Below are positions 25,091-32,515 of a stretch of 36,353 nt of DNA, one piece after another. The stretch is from assembly GCA_945872065.1 (NCBI GenBank), contig CAMBYH010000016.1, positions 1-36,353 of the forward strand, in the 5' to 3' direction. Source of the DNA: Arsukibacterium tuosuense. GTDB lineage: Bacteria; Pseudomonadota; Gammaproteobacteria; Steroidobacterales; GCA-2729495. The notes beneath the pieces were generated by a model that saw only the letters and a program-made list of their open reading frames with translations, was not told the DNA's origin and ran no database searches. The stretch's first letter is position 1. Each line of letters starts with the position of its first letter. The translations under genes and the position numbers were made by a program.

Positions 25091-25137
25091 ACTGAGCGAG
25101 TGCACTGCGTTATCCTGGCGCAGAAACCAGGCTCAGT
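25091..25137. other. nested inverted repeat upstream of phasin
   Basis: ACTGAGC (25091-25097) pairs with GCTCAGT (25131-25137), and inside them CCTGG (25114-25118) pairs with CCAGG (25127-25131). It sits in the roughly 290-base stretch (24976-25267) that holds no gene, next to an AT-rich tract (25138-25190) unlike the GC-rich surroundings. It may be a regulator site or RNA structure; no assignment is possible. Confidence 0.35.
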
Positions 25138-25190
25138 ATGATAAATAAAGATAAAGAAATCAGAGGTTTAATAAAAATCCGCAAATTGTC

Positions 25191-25219
25191 TTGCGCTGCA
25201 CAATGTTCCCTTCTACTAT
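25191..25219 (+). promoter_or_regulatory. sigma-70-like promoter of the phasin gene with PhaR-operator candidate
   Basis: TTGCGC (25191-25196) and TACTAT (25214-25219) are separated by 17 bases, 48 bases before the phasin ATG. An AT-rich tract (25138-25190) upstream could serve as UP element. The 13-mer TTGCGCTGCACAA (25191-25203) covers the -35 box and is a near-perfect palindrome with one mismatched pair. Its TGC-rich character recalls known PhaR binding sites, and phaR lies just downstream. Confidence 0.6.
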
Positions 25220-25267
25220 CTCCCTCGCCCAAGTGGGGCAAATGGCCTAAGCAAGGAGATACTCACC

Positions 25268-25636
25268 ATGACGACCCAGAACAACGCGTTCATGAACTTC
25301 CCCGGTTTCCAGAAGGAAGCCCTCGAGCCCATGTTGGCTGCCAATGCCGTCGCCACCGATGCTTTCGAGCGTCTGTCCCGCCAGAACTATGCGGTACTCG
25401 GCGACTACATCAACTTCGCCGTGGAGCAGGCCCGCCTGTCCACCCAGGCATCTGACTACACCCAGCTCCTGGCCAAGCAGACCGAGCACGCCCGCACCTT
25501 CGGCGAGCAGCTGGTCCGCCGGTCCCAGGAATACGTCGAGATCATGAGCGCCTTCCAGGCCAAGGCCCAGGCGACTGCCCAGGCCACGGCCCAGGCTGTC
25601 ACTCAGGCCCCGGTCGCCAAGTCGAAGGCTGCCTAA
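25268..25636 (+). CDS. phaP: phasin family protein (PHA granule surface protein)
   Basis: This 122-residue protein is a Phasin_2-type granule protein: mainly helical, low in aromatic residues, with amphipathic helices. Visible stretches include FMNFPGFQKEALEPMLAANAVATDAFERLSRQNYAVLGDYINFAVEQARL and an Ala/Gln/Thr-rich C-terminal helix (AQATAQATAQAVTQ). It coats polyhydroxyalkanoate granules and limits their size. An AAGGAG site (25253-25258) lies nine bases before the ATG. It has its own promoter and a strong downstream terminator, so it can be made in large amounts independently of phaR-phaC. Repression by PhaR at the promoter and release when PHA accumulates is the known scheme in other PHA producers and fits this layout. 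Confidence 0.9.
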   Translation: MTTQNNAFMNFPGFQKEALEPMLAANAVATDAFERLSRQNYAVLGDYINFAVEQARLSTQASDYTQLLAKQTEHARTFGEQLVRRSQEYVEIMSAFQAKAQATAQATAQAVTQAPVAKSKAA

Positions 25637-25669
25637 GGTCTAGTTAAAAGAACCACTTACTGGCTCTTC

Positions 25670-25707
25670 AAGGGGCGGCGGCCAGCGGCCACCGCCCCTT
25701 TTCTTTA
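25670..25707 (+). terminator. Rho-independent terminator of the phasin gene
   Basis: A GC-rich stem (25670-25683 with 25687-25700, one mismatch) has a three-base loop AGC and ends in TTTTCTTT. It starts 34 bases after the phasin stop and separates phaP from phaR. Confidence 0.85.
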
Positions 25708-25771
25708 GCTACGGGTTTAACGAAATCTGGACTCCGGCCGGCCTGCTCCCGCTCACCCGGGAGTAGTATTC

Positions 25772-25784
25772 TTGCAGTGCGGAA
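25772..25784. promoter_or_regulatory. possible second PhaR site before phaR
   Basis: TTGCAGTGCGGAA, 43 bases before the phaR ATG, shares TTG....GCG.AA with the reverse complement of the 13-mer in the phasin promoter (TTGTGCAGCGCAA). Autoregulation of phaR is common. Similarity is partial, so this is tentative. Confidence 0.3.
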
Positions 25785-25826
25785 CCTCTCTACCGCTCAG
25801 GGCGCCAAATCAAGCAGGGTTCAGTC

Positions 25827-26363
25827 ATGCCCAGAACAATAAAGAAGTACGCGAACCGTCGGCTCTACGACACCCAGGCAAGCCGCCACGTCACCCTTGA
25901 TGGCATTCGCCAGCTCGTAGCGAGTGGCGAAGACGTCGTCGTGACGGATGACACCTCAGGCCAGGACATCACGCGCAGCATCCTGCTCCAGGTGATCTCC
26001 GAGCAGGAGCAGGGTGGCCGACCAATTCTCTCGGCGGAGATGCTGAAGCACATCATCCGCTTCTACGGTAATCCCCTGCAGGACATGATGGGTGGCTACC
26101 TGGAGCGCAGTGTTGAGGTCTTCATGGGCCAGCAGAAGGTGCTTCAGGACCAGATCCAGAAAACGATGGGAATGGCGCCGCTGAGCATGACGCCCCTGAG
26201 CACGATGCAGTCCATGGCCCAGAAAAACCTGGAGGCCTGGGGCCAGATGCAGAAAACCTTTCTCGACATGCTGAATCCGCTGGGCAGCGCCAGCCGCCCG
26301 GCAGCACCGACTCCCCCTGACCCGTCGTCCGCCCAGAAGAGCGGCGACCCACCGAAGGATTGA
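25827..26363 (+). CDS. phaR: PHA synthesis repressor PhaR
   Basis: The 178-residue product begins with the PhaR/PHB_acc_N DNA-binding domain (about 2-64: IKKYANRRLYDTQASRHVTLDGIRQLV...DITRSILLQVISEQEQGG). The PHB accumulation domain follows (about 68-110: LSAEMLKHIIRFYGNPLQDMMGGYLERSVEVFMGQQ), then a Met/Gln-rich segment and a Pro-rich tail. PhaR binds both DNA and PHA granules and represses phasin genes when no polymer is present. Length is close to that of homologues. The gene stands between phaP and phaC; the phaC start follows nine bases after its stop, so phaR-phaC are co-transcribed. The ribosome-binding site is weak (AGGG). Confidence 0.94.
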   Translation: MPRTIKKYANRRLYDTQASRHVTLDGIRQLVASGEDVVVTDDTSGQDITRSILLQVISEQEQGGRPILSAEMLKHIIRFYGNPLQDMMGGYLERSVEVFMGQQKVLQDQIQKTMGMAPLSMTPLSTMQSMAQKNLEAWGQMQKTFLDMLNPLGSASRPAAPTPPDPSSAQKSGDPPKD

Positions 26364-26372
26364 GAACAGCCC

Positions 26373-28196
26373 TTGTCAGCCGCTGAACCAAAATTTGCCG
26401 TGCCAGACCCGGCCGCTTTCGCCCGGGAACTCAACGATCTCACGACCAAGGCCCAGGCCATGTTCGCGGAGATGATGAAGACCCCGACAGCCCGCGCTGC
26501 CATGGGCCTGGAACCGCCGGCTAATACTGACCCGCTTAATGTGGCGCCGGCAATGCAGGCAGCTGCCCAGCAGCTGGCGATGGATCCCGCGAAACTCATT
26601 CAGGCAAATCTCCAGCTCTGGCAGCAGCACATGCTGTTGTGGCAGCAGATGTCCGTGTCCCTGGCGGGGACTGCCATGGGGCAGGGAGCAACCCAGCCGG
26701 TGGCGGAGCCGGACAAGGGCGATCGGCGCTTCAAGCACCCGGACTGGAATGAGAACCCGCTGTTCGACTACATGAAGCAGTCGTACCTGATTACCTCCCG
26801 GTGGCTGGTTGAAACCATGTCCACCGTGGCGGGACTGGACCCGCAGACGGCGAAGAAGGTGGACTTCTACACGCGCCAGTTTGCCGACGCCTTCTCTCCC
26901 AGCAATTTCGTCTGGACCAATCCCGAAGTGCTGCGTGCGACCTTCGAAACCCAGGGCCAGAACCTGCGGGATGGCTTGAGTAACTACCAGCGGGATCTTG
27001 AGCGGGGCAATGGCAAGTTGCGGATCACGATGAGCGATCCGGACGCCTTCGAGTTGGGAACCAACCTGGCTACAACACCCGGCAAGGTCGTGTTCCAGAA
27101 CGACCTGATCCAGTTGATCCAGTACGAGCCGCTAACGGAGCAGGTGCACCGCACGCCGATCCTGATGGTGCCGGCCTGGATCAACAAGTACTACATCCTC
27201 GACCTCGCGGCGAAGAAGTCCCTGGTGCGCTGGGCCGTGAGCCAGGGCTACACCGTGTTTGTCGTGTCCTGGGTCAATCCGGATGAAACGCTGGCCCACA
27301 AGGAATTCGACGACTACCTGACCGAAGGCATAGTCGCCGCGCTGGACTCTGTCGAGGCGGCGACTGGCGAGCACGAGGTTCACGGTCTCGGCTACTGTAT
27401 TGGCGGCACCCTGATTGGGGTCGCGCTTGGCTACCTTGCCGGCATTGGCGACCAGCGCCTCAAGACGGCGACCATGTTTACGGCCCAGGTGGACTTCTCG
27501 GAGCCCGGCGATCTCGCCGTCTTCATCGACGAGAAGCAGCTAGACAGTCTCGACCAGATGATGGGCGAGAAGGGCTACCTGGACAGCGAGGCCATGTTCA
27601 CCACGTTCAACATGCTGCGGGCCAACGACCTGATCTGGCCGTTCTTCGTCGGCAACTACCTGCTCGGCAAGGAACCACAGCCTTTCGACCTGCTGCACTG
27701 GAACGCGGATGCCACCCGCATGCCGCGGAAGATGCACCTGTTCTACCTGCGCCAGATGTACCTGTGGAACAACCTCGTCAAGCCTAACGCCGTGACGCTC
27801 GCGGGCGTGCCCATCGATCTGACCAAGGTCACCGTCCCGGTATACCTGCAGGCCACCCGGGAAGACCACATCGCGCCGTTCCGCTCGGTCTTCAAGGCCC
27901 GCCACAATTTCGCGGGTCCGGTGCGCTTTGTGCTGGCAGGCTCGGGCCACATTGCGGGAGTGATCAATCCGCCCGATGCCCACAAGTACCAGTACTGGCT
28001 GAATGCCGAGGAGCCCTGGGAAATGGACCCTTGGCTGCGTGGTGCCGTGGAGCACCCTGGCAGCTGGTGGCCTGACTGGCAGGCCTGGCTGGCGCCCCAG
28101 TCCGGACCCATGGTGCCGGCCCGGAAGCCCGGTGACGCGAAGCTCCCGGTGCTTGAAGACGCCCCCGGCTCGTTCGTCAAGAACCGTTCTTCGTAG
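26373..28196 (+). CDS. phaC: class I poly(3-hydroxyalkanoate) synthase PhaC
   Basis: The 607-residue enzyme polymerises (R)-3-hydroxyacyl-CoA into PHA at the granule surface. The PhaC_N domain (about 115-285) is followed by an alpha/beta-hydrolase core. The PHA-synthase box is GYCIGG with nucleophile Cys342; the other triad residues are Asp498 (REDHIAPF) and His526 (GSGHIAGVINPP). Length suits class I. The start taken is TTG at 26373, nine bases after the phaR stop, with AAGGA about 14 bases upstream. The next in-frame ATG (26460) would remove part of the N-terminal helix region, so TTG is preferred but not certain. The stop codon TAG is the first TAG of a REP pair. An adjacent thiolase could feed precursors, but phaB is not in the window. 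Confidence 0.95.
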   Translation: MSAAEPKFAVPDPAAFARELNDLTTKAQAMFAEMMKTPTARAAMGLEPPANTDPLNVAPAMQAAAQQLAMDPAKLIQANLQLWQQHMLLWQQMSVSLAGTAMGQGATQPVAEPDKGDRRFKHPDWNENPLFDYMKQSYLITSRWLVETMSTVAGLDPQTAKKVDFYTRQFADAFSPSNFVWTNPEVLRATFETQGQNLRDGLSNYQRDLERGNGKLRITMSDPDAFELGTNLATTPGKVVFQNDLIQLIQYEPLTEQVHRTPILMVPAWINKYYILDLAAKKSLVRWAVSQGYTVFVVSWVNPDETLAHKEFDDYLTEGIVAALDSVEAATGEHEVHGLGYCIGGTLIGVALGYLAGIGDQRLKTATMFTAQVDFSEPGDLAVFIDEKQLDSLDQMMGEKGYLDSEAMFTTFNMLRANDLIWPFFVGNYLLGKEPQPFDLLHWNADATRMPRKMHLFYLRQMYLWNNLVKPNAVTLAGVPIDLTKVTVPVYLQATREDHIAPFRSVFKARHNFAGPVRFVLAGSGHIAGVINPPDAHKYQYWLNAEEPWEMDPWLRGAVEHPGSWWPDWQAWLAPQSGPMVPARKPGDAKLPVLEDAPGSFVKNRSS

Positions 28197-28246
28197 GAGC
28201 GCCTTTAGGCGCGATCAGGATAGATCGCGCCTAAAGGCGCTCCTAG
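28193..28246. repeat. REP inverted pair between convergent genes
   Basis: Two 22-base arms (28193-28214, 28225-28246) in opposite orientation with a 10-base spacer, stems of the GCGCC/GGCGC variant. The left arm provides the TAG stop of phaC and the right arm the TAG stop of the convergent symporter-like gene. The pair can fold as a large hairpin and may act as a bidirectional terminator or message stabiliser. Confidence 0.92.
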
Positions 28247-28884
28247 GCCCGCGGCTGCATCTCCCCGGAGTCCAGTCTTTGCATGTAGTTCCGGTAGGCG
28301 CCCATCGCGCGCCAGCCCAGGAACCACATCACCGGAATGTTGACGAACAGCATCAGCCCGGTACCCAGCCCGCTCAGGTGGTCGAGCTGAGCGTCGGTCT
28401 TGAGAAAACCCAGAGTGGAGACCACCGCCAGGCTGCAGTAGAGCAGCTTGAAGGGCGTGAGCCAGCGCTCTCCGCCCAGGAAAACCAGTCCCTGTTCGGC
28501 GTAGTAGCTGTAGCTGATCATCGTGGAGATGGCGAAGAGCCAGACGGCGATAGTCACTATCCAGCGGCCGAGTCCTGGGAGAACCGAGTCGAAGGCCACC
28601 GCCGTCAGCGTCGCACCCACATAGCTGACATACACACCGCCATCCTTCAGCTGCGGCTCCAGCCTGCTCTCCAGGGTCTTCCAGCGCAGCAGAGGGCCGG
28701 TGTCGCCCATCTCCACGCTGCCGCTCAGCCGGTGGAGGTCGTTCCCGCTCTGGGGATTCGGGTCGCCCCGCAGGATCGTAAAGACGATGCCGGTACCCAG
28801 GATGATGAAGAGAACGGTGTTCTGCCAGAGGAAGGCGTTGGCGGTGTCGAGGAAGCGGTCGAAGGAGCTCGTGCGCTCAAGCAT
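28243..28884 (-). CDS. shortened sodium:alanine symporter (AGCS) homologue
   Basis: The 213-residue protein joins two parts of the AGCS amino-acid:sodium symporter family. Residues 10-45 (ANAFLWQNTVLFIILGTGIVFTILRG) match the first membrane helix. Residues about 84-208 match the C-terminal end (GATLTAVAFDSVLPGLGRWIVTIAVWLFAISTMISYSYYAEQGLVFLGGERW, then two more helices). Normal members have about 450-600 residues with about ten helices; here some 250 or more central residues, including the conserved substrate and sodium-site region, are absent. A hydrophilic linker (46-83) takes their place. The frame is intact, so it may be a deletion relic still read as protein, or a distinct small membrane protein. 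Transport activity is unlikely. The ribosome-binding site is weak; the stop TAG is in a REP arm. Confidence 0.7.
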   Translation of the reverse strand: MLERTSSFDRFLDTANAFLWQNTVLFIILGTGIVFTILRGDPNPQSGNDLHRLSGSVEMGDTGPLLRWKTLESRLEPQLKDGGVYVSYVGATLTAVAFDSVLPGLGRWIVTIAVWLFAISTMISYSYYAEQGLVFLGGERWLTPFKLLYCSLAVVSTLGFLKTDAQLDHLSGLGTGLMLFVNIPVMWFLGWRAMGAYRNYMQRLDSGEMQPRA

Positions 28885-28944
28885 AGCGTGACCGGCCTTG
28901 GTTACAGCACATTGGTTCCAGAATCTGGCCGCGGAAGAGGCACT

Positions 28945-30225
28945 TCACCGCTCAACTATCGCCGTAACCCCCATCCCCCCCGCCGTACAGATCGAAATCA
29001 ATCCCCGTCCCGATCCCCGCTGCTCCAGCATCTTCGCCAGCGACCCGACGATCCGCGCCCCGGTGGCCGCAAACGGATGCCCGATGGCAATGCTGCCGCC
29101 CTTCACGTTCATCCTGGTGCGGTCGATCTTGCCCAGCGGCTGATTGCGCCCCAGCTTGTCCCGGCAAAACTCCGGTGACTCCCAGGCCTTGAGCGTCGCC
29201 AGTGTCTGCGCGGCAAAGGCCTCGTGGATCTCGTAGAAATCGAAGTCCTGCAGCCCCAGCCCTGCATCGGCCAGCATGGCCGACACCGCATAGGCTGGTG
29301 CCAGCAGCAGTCCTTCCTTCTTAACGAAGTCCACCGCAGCCACCTTGCCGTAGCGCAGGTAAGCCTGGATGGGCAGGCCCCGGGCCTTCGCCCAGTCTTC
29401 CGACCCCAGCAGCACGGCCGCCGCGCCATCCGTCAGGGGCGTGCTGTTGCCCGCCGTCATCGTGCCTGCCGCGCCCCGATCGAACACCGGCTTCAGCTTT
29501 CCCAGTCGCTCCAGCGACGAGTCCCGCCGGATGTTGTTGTCTTCCGTAGCATTCTGGAAGGGCACGACCAGATCCTTGTAGAAGCCCTCGTCGTAGGCCC
29601 TGGCCGCTTTCTGGTGAGATTGCAGCGCCAACTGGTCCTGGTCGCCCCGGGTGATGCTCCACTGCTTCGCCGTGATTTCGGTGCTCTGGCCCATGGACAG
29701 CTTCGTGCGCGGCTCATTCACGCCCGGCGCCACGGGCTTGAACATGGAGGGGCGCAGGCCCAGCCAGGGCTTCAAGCGCTCGCCAGTGCTCCTGCCCCGG
29801 GCGCTCGCCAGCAGGATCTCTGCGTACTCGTCGGGATACACAATCGGCACATCGCTGATCGTGTCCGTCCCTGCGGCAATGCCTGAATCGATCTGGCCCA
29901 GGGCGATCTTGTTGCCGAGCAGGATCGCGGCTTCGAGGCTTGTGCCGCAGGCCCGCTGCAGGTCGAAGGCCGGGGTTTCGGGAGCCAGCGTCGTGCCCAG
30001 TACGCACTCCCGCGCCAGGTTCCAGTCCCGGGAGTGCTTCATGACGGCGCCCAGGGACACATCGCCGAGCCGCTCGCCCTTCAGTCTGAACGCATCGACA
30101 ACGGCCTGGAGTGTCGCCGTCATCAGGTCCTGATTGGACTGGTGTACGTAGTTCGTGTTGGCGCGGCAGAAGGGAATGCGCCGGCCGCCGATGATGGCGA
30201 CCCGGTGGGGTGCGTGGTAGTGCAT
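28945..30225 (-). CDS. acetyl-CoA C-acyltransferase, FadI-type thiolase
   Basis: The 426-residue thiolase has the nucleophile Cys93 in QRACGTSLEA, His334 in EIHEAFAAQ, His383 in GGSIAIGHPFAATGAR and the second Cys413 in CTAGGMG. The length and the start (RVAIIGGRRIPFCRANTNY) fit FadI-like enzymes of beta-oxidation rather than the roughly 390-residue PhaA. It cleaves or forms 3-ketoacyl-CoA. GGAGGAG lies five bases before the ATG. A FadJ-like partner is not adjacent. It is the last of a minus-strand series beginning at 35520, 27 bases after the DUF924 gene stop. Supply of acyl-CoA intermediates to the nearby PHA synthase is plausible but inferred. Confidence 0.92.
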   Translation of the reverse strand: MHYHAPHRVAIIGGRRIPFCRANTNYVHQSNQDLMTATLQAVVDAFRLKGERLGDVSLGAVMKHSRDWNLARECVLGTTLAPETPAFDLQRACGTSLEAAILLGNKIALGQIDSGIAAGTDTISDVPIVYPDEYAEILLASARGRSTGERLKPWLGLRPSMFKPVAPGVNEPRTKLSMGQSTEITAKQWSITRGDQDQLALQSHQKAARAYDEGFYKDLVVPFQNATEDNNIRRDSSLERLGKLKPVFDRGAAGTMTAGNSTPLTDGAAAVLLGSEDWAKARGLPIQAYLRYGKVAAVDFVKKEGLLLAPAYAVSAMLADAGLGLQDFDFYEIHEAFAAQTLATLKAWESPEFCRDKLGRNQPLGKIDRTRMNVKGGSIAIGHPFAATGARIVGSLAKMLEQRGSGRGLISICTAGGMGVTAIVER

Positions 30226-30252
30226 GGCAACTCCTCCAGTGGGCAGGACGTT

Positions 30253-30864
30253 CTATTGGCCGAAGGCAGGCGCTCCGGCGCCGAGATACTCCGCTTCCTC
30301 GGGGGTGTTCGGCCGGCCGAGGGCCTTGTTCCGGTGGGGAAAACGCCCGAAGGACTCCACGATATCGTGGTGCAGTTCTGCGAACTGGGCGAAGGTGACA
30401 AAGGTGGCTTTCAGCGTGTCGGACACCCCGCTGACCAGCCCTTCGTAAATCTTCACTGACCGGGCCTGGATCTTCAGCGACTCCGCATGTTGCAGCGGCA
30501 TGAAGTAGAAGGCCTGCTGGAACGGGTTCAGGGTCTTGTAGTCGCCACTCATGGCCCCCTCAACGCAGAGCTTGAGCGCGTGGGGGTCCCGGGAGAATGC
30601 TTTCGAGGTGCCCCGGTAAATGCTCCGCCGAAACTGGTCCAGCATCAGGATCAGTGCCAGCCGCCCTTCCGGCGTGCCCGTCCAGGAATCCAGTTCCCCC
30701 TTCGATGCCCTGTCTACCAGCGAGCCGAACTCGGTGCGAATCACGGCATCGGTCACGGCATCCGCCGTGAACCACCGGTCCATCCGGCTGTCGATCGTCG
30801 GCTGGTCCATGGTTCCTGGCTGGAACCAGAAGTCGAGGACGCGGCGGATGTCGGGGTCGGTCAT
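30253..30864 (-). CDS. DUF924 family protein
   Basis: The 203-residue soluble protein matches DUF924, a helical TPR-like family. Visible stretches are RRVLDFWFQPG at the start, DRWFTADAVTDAVIRTEFG, LILMLDQFRRSIYRGTSKAFSRD, QAFYFMPLQHAESL and the ending FPHRNKALGRPNTPEEAEYL. Function is unknown across the family. An AAGGAG site six bases before the ATG lies inside the end region of the preceding DUF2141 gene's flank (TAGGAGCCCC...AAGGAGC). It sits between that gene (22 bases) and the thiolase gene (27 bases) on the same strand. No signal or membrane segment is seen. Confidence 0.92.
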   Translation of the reverse strand: MTDPDIRRVLDFWFQPGTMDQPTIDSRMDRWFTADAVTDAVIRTEFGSLVDRASKGELDSWTGTPEGRLALILMLDQFRRSIYRGTSKAFSRDPHALKLCVEGAMSGDYKTLNPFQQAFYFMPLQHAESLKIQARSVKIYEGLVSGVSDTLKATFVTFAQFAELHHDIVESFGRFPHRNKALGRPNTPEEAEYLGAGAPAFGQ

Positions 30865-30886
30865 GCGGCGCTCCTTAGAGGGGCTC

Positions 30887-31339
30887 CTAGTTCAACGCAA
30901 TCTTCTGCTCGACTAATGCGCCCACCGTAACGGCGAACGCAGCATTCTTGAACTTTGGCGGGCCGAACTTGGGGCGCAGGTTGTTAGACAAGCCGGCAGG
31001 CTCCTTGGGCAGTCCGATGAAGTTGCTTTCGAGCTTGCCGTTGTCATTCTCGTCCTGAAAAATCGAGAGGGCGTATTCGCCTTCCGGCAGCAGCAGCTCC
31101 ACGGTAACCGTGTCGTTCACCCGGTTGCCGGCGATCACCACGCTCTTCTGGGTCCGGTACCGGTCACTCAGCCAGTCGTCCTTTTTGTCGTAGACCCAGA
31201 CAAAGAGCCGGCCCTTGTCCGATTTCACATTGGTGGCAACGACCCGCAGGTTGGCACCCGCTTCGGTGCCATCGGCGGCCAGCACGTTAAAGCCCGTGAG
31301 GGACAGCAGCAGGGCAACGGTAGTGACGATGTGCTTCAT
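30887..31339 (-). CDS. DUF2141 secreted protein
   Basis: This 150-residue protein has a Sec signal peptide (1-21, ending VLAADG) and a DUF2141 domain. The domain is recognisable from KGRLFVWVYDKKDDWL, LLLPEGEYALSIFQDENDNGKLESNFIGLPKEPAGLSNN and FGPPKFKNAAFAV. The DENDNGKLESN stretch resembles a calcium-binding loop. The predicted fold is a transthyretin/Cna-B-like beta sandwich in the periplasm; the role is unknown. It lies 15 bases after purK, so probably in the same transcript, although a functional link to purine synthesis is not evident. Its stop TAG is part of TAGGAGC, an edge match to the REP family without the palindrome. Confidence 0.92.
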   Translation of the reverse strand: MKHIVTTVALLLSLTGFNVLAADGTEAGANLRVVATNVKSDKGRLFVWVYDKKDDWLSDRYRTQKSVVIAGNRVNDTVTVELLLPEGEYALSIFQDENDNGKLESNFIGLPKEPAGLSNNLRPKFGPPKFKNAAFAVTVGALVEQKIALN

Positions 31340-31354
31340 GGTTTTGATCTTTCC

Positions 31355-32515
31355 TTAATCACGGATCCCGATGGCCGTCCGGGCTTCCAGCGCGGTGGCC
31401 ACCACCTGCGCCTGATCCGGACCCAGAATGGTGAAGTGTCCCATTTTTCGGCCCGGCCGTGCCTCGTGCTTGCCGTAGAGATGCAGGCGCAGGTTGGGTC
31501 GAGACAGCAACTCTGTCCACCGGGGTTCGCCCACCGACCACAGGTCGCCCAGCAGGTTCACCATGGCCGCCGGGCTGGCCAGCGCGGTACCGCCCAGTGG
31601 CAAGCCACAGAGCGCCCGAACCTGCTGCTCGTACTGGCTGGTGGTGCAGGCGTCGAGGGTGTAGTGGCCACTGTTGTGGGGGCGGGGCGCCATCTCATTC
31701 ACGTAAAGCGCGCCGCCGCTGATGAAGAACTCCACCCCCAGCGTGCCAACGTAGCCCAGCGCCGCCGCGATTTGCACCGCACACTGACGGGCGGCTTCGG
31801 CGAGTGCCGGGCTGATGCGCGCCGGCACGATGGATACATCGAGGATGCCCTGCCGGTGGCTGTTCTCGGCAACGGGAAAGCAGGCGGCTGACCCCGTCGC
31901 GTCCCGGGCCAGAACCACGGACACCTCGCAGTCGAGGGGCAGCAGCGCCTCCAGAACGCAGGCCTCGCCGCCGAGACTGCGCCAGGCCGCCAGCGCCTCG
32001 TCCCGCGTGGCCACCCGGGCCTGGCCTTTGCCGTCATAGCCGAAGCGGGCGACTTTGAGTACGCCAGGAAACAGCGAAGCGGGTGCCGTGGTCAGGTCCC
32101 TCTCACTGCGAATCACCGCGAAGGGCCCGTGAGGGAGCTGCTGATCCCGCAGGAAGGTTTTTTCGGCGATCCGGTCCTGACAGACAGCCACGGCAGCGGC
32201 GGACGGCCGCACGAGGATCGCCCGGGCCAGGTACTCCAGAGAGGGTGCCGGGACGTTCTCGAATTCGGTGGTGACCGCTGCGCAGCCGAGGGCGAGTGCA
32301 TCCAGGGCCACGCGATCGGCGTAGTCCGCCACGAGATGCCGGTCGGCTATGCGGCCCGCTGGACTCGACGGGTCCGGGTCCACCACCCAGATCCGGTAGC
32401 CGAGTTCGTGGGCCGCCTGCACAAAGAACCGGCCCAGCTGCCCGCCGCCCAGCAGGCCCAGGATGGCCGGGGCGAGAATCGGTGCCGGCGCGTCTTCAGC
32501 CACCGCAGCGGGCAT
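31355..32515 (-). CDS. purK: 5-(carboxyamino)imidazole ribonucleotide synthase
   Basis: The 386-residue ATP-grasp enzyme converts AIR, ATP and bicarbonate to N5-CAIR in purine synthesis. Visible are the N-terminal nucleotide-like motif GLLGGGQLGRFFVQAAHELGY, the ATP-grasp stretch FPGVLKVARFGYDGKGQARV, EALLPLDCEVSVVLARD, GVEFFISGGALYVNEMAPRPHNSGHYTLDAC and the C-terminal HLYGKHEARPGRKMGHFTILG. The N-terminus is about 15 residues longer than usual (Ala/Pro-rich), so a later start is possible, but the chosen ATG directly follows the purE stop (TGAATG). PurE and PurK act consecutively, and the arrangement is classical. Confidence 0.96.
   Translation of the reverse strand: MPAAVAEDAPAPILAPAILGLLGGGQLGRFFVQAAHELGYRIWVVDPDPSSPAGRIADRHLVADYADRVALDALALGCAAVTTEFENVPAPSLEYLARAILVRPSAAAVAVCQDRIAEKTFLRDQQLPHGPFAVIRSERDLTTAPASLFPGVLKVARFGYDGKGQARVATRDEALAAWRSLGGEACVLEALLPLDCEVSVVLARDATGSAACFPVAENSHRQGILDVSIVPARISPALAEAARQCAVQIAAALGYVGTLGVEFFISGGALYVNEMAPRPHNSGHYTLDACTTSQYEQQVRALCGLPLGGTALASPAAMVNLLGDLWSVGEPRWTELLSRPNLRLHLYGKHEARPGRKMGHFTILGPDQAQVVATALEARTAIGIRD

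Noticed and set aside
30870-30890. TAGGAGC next to AAGGAGC between the DUF2141 and DUF924 genes considered as a REP copy
   Set aside because: The REP edge is present but the GCGCC/GCGGC palindrome is missing; the AAGGAG part is better explained as the DUF924 ribosome-binding site.
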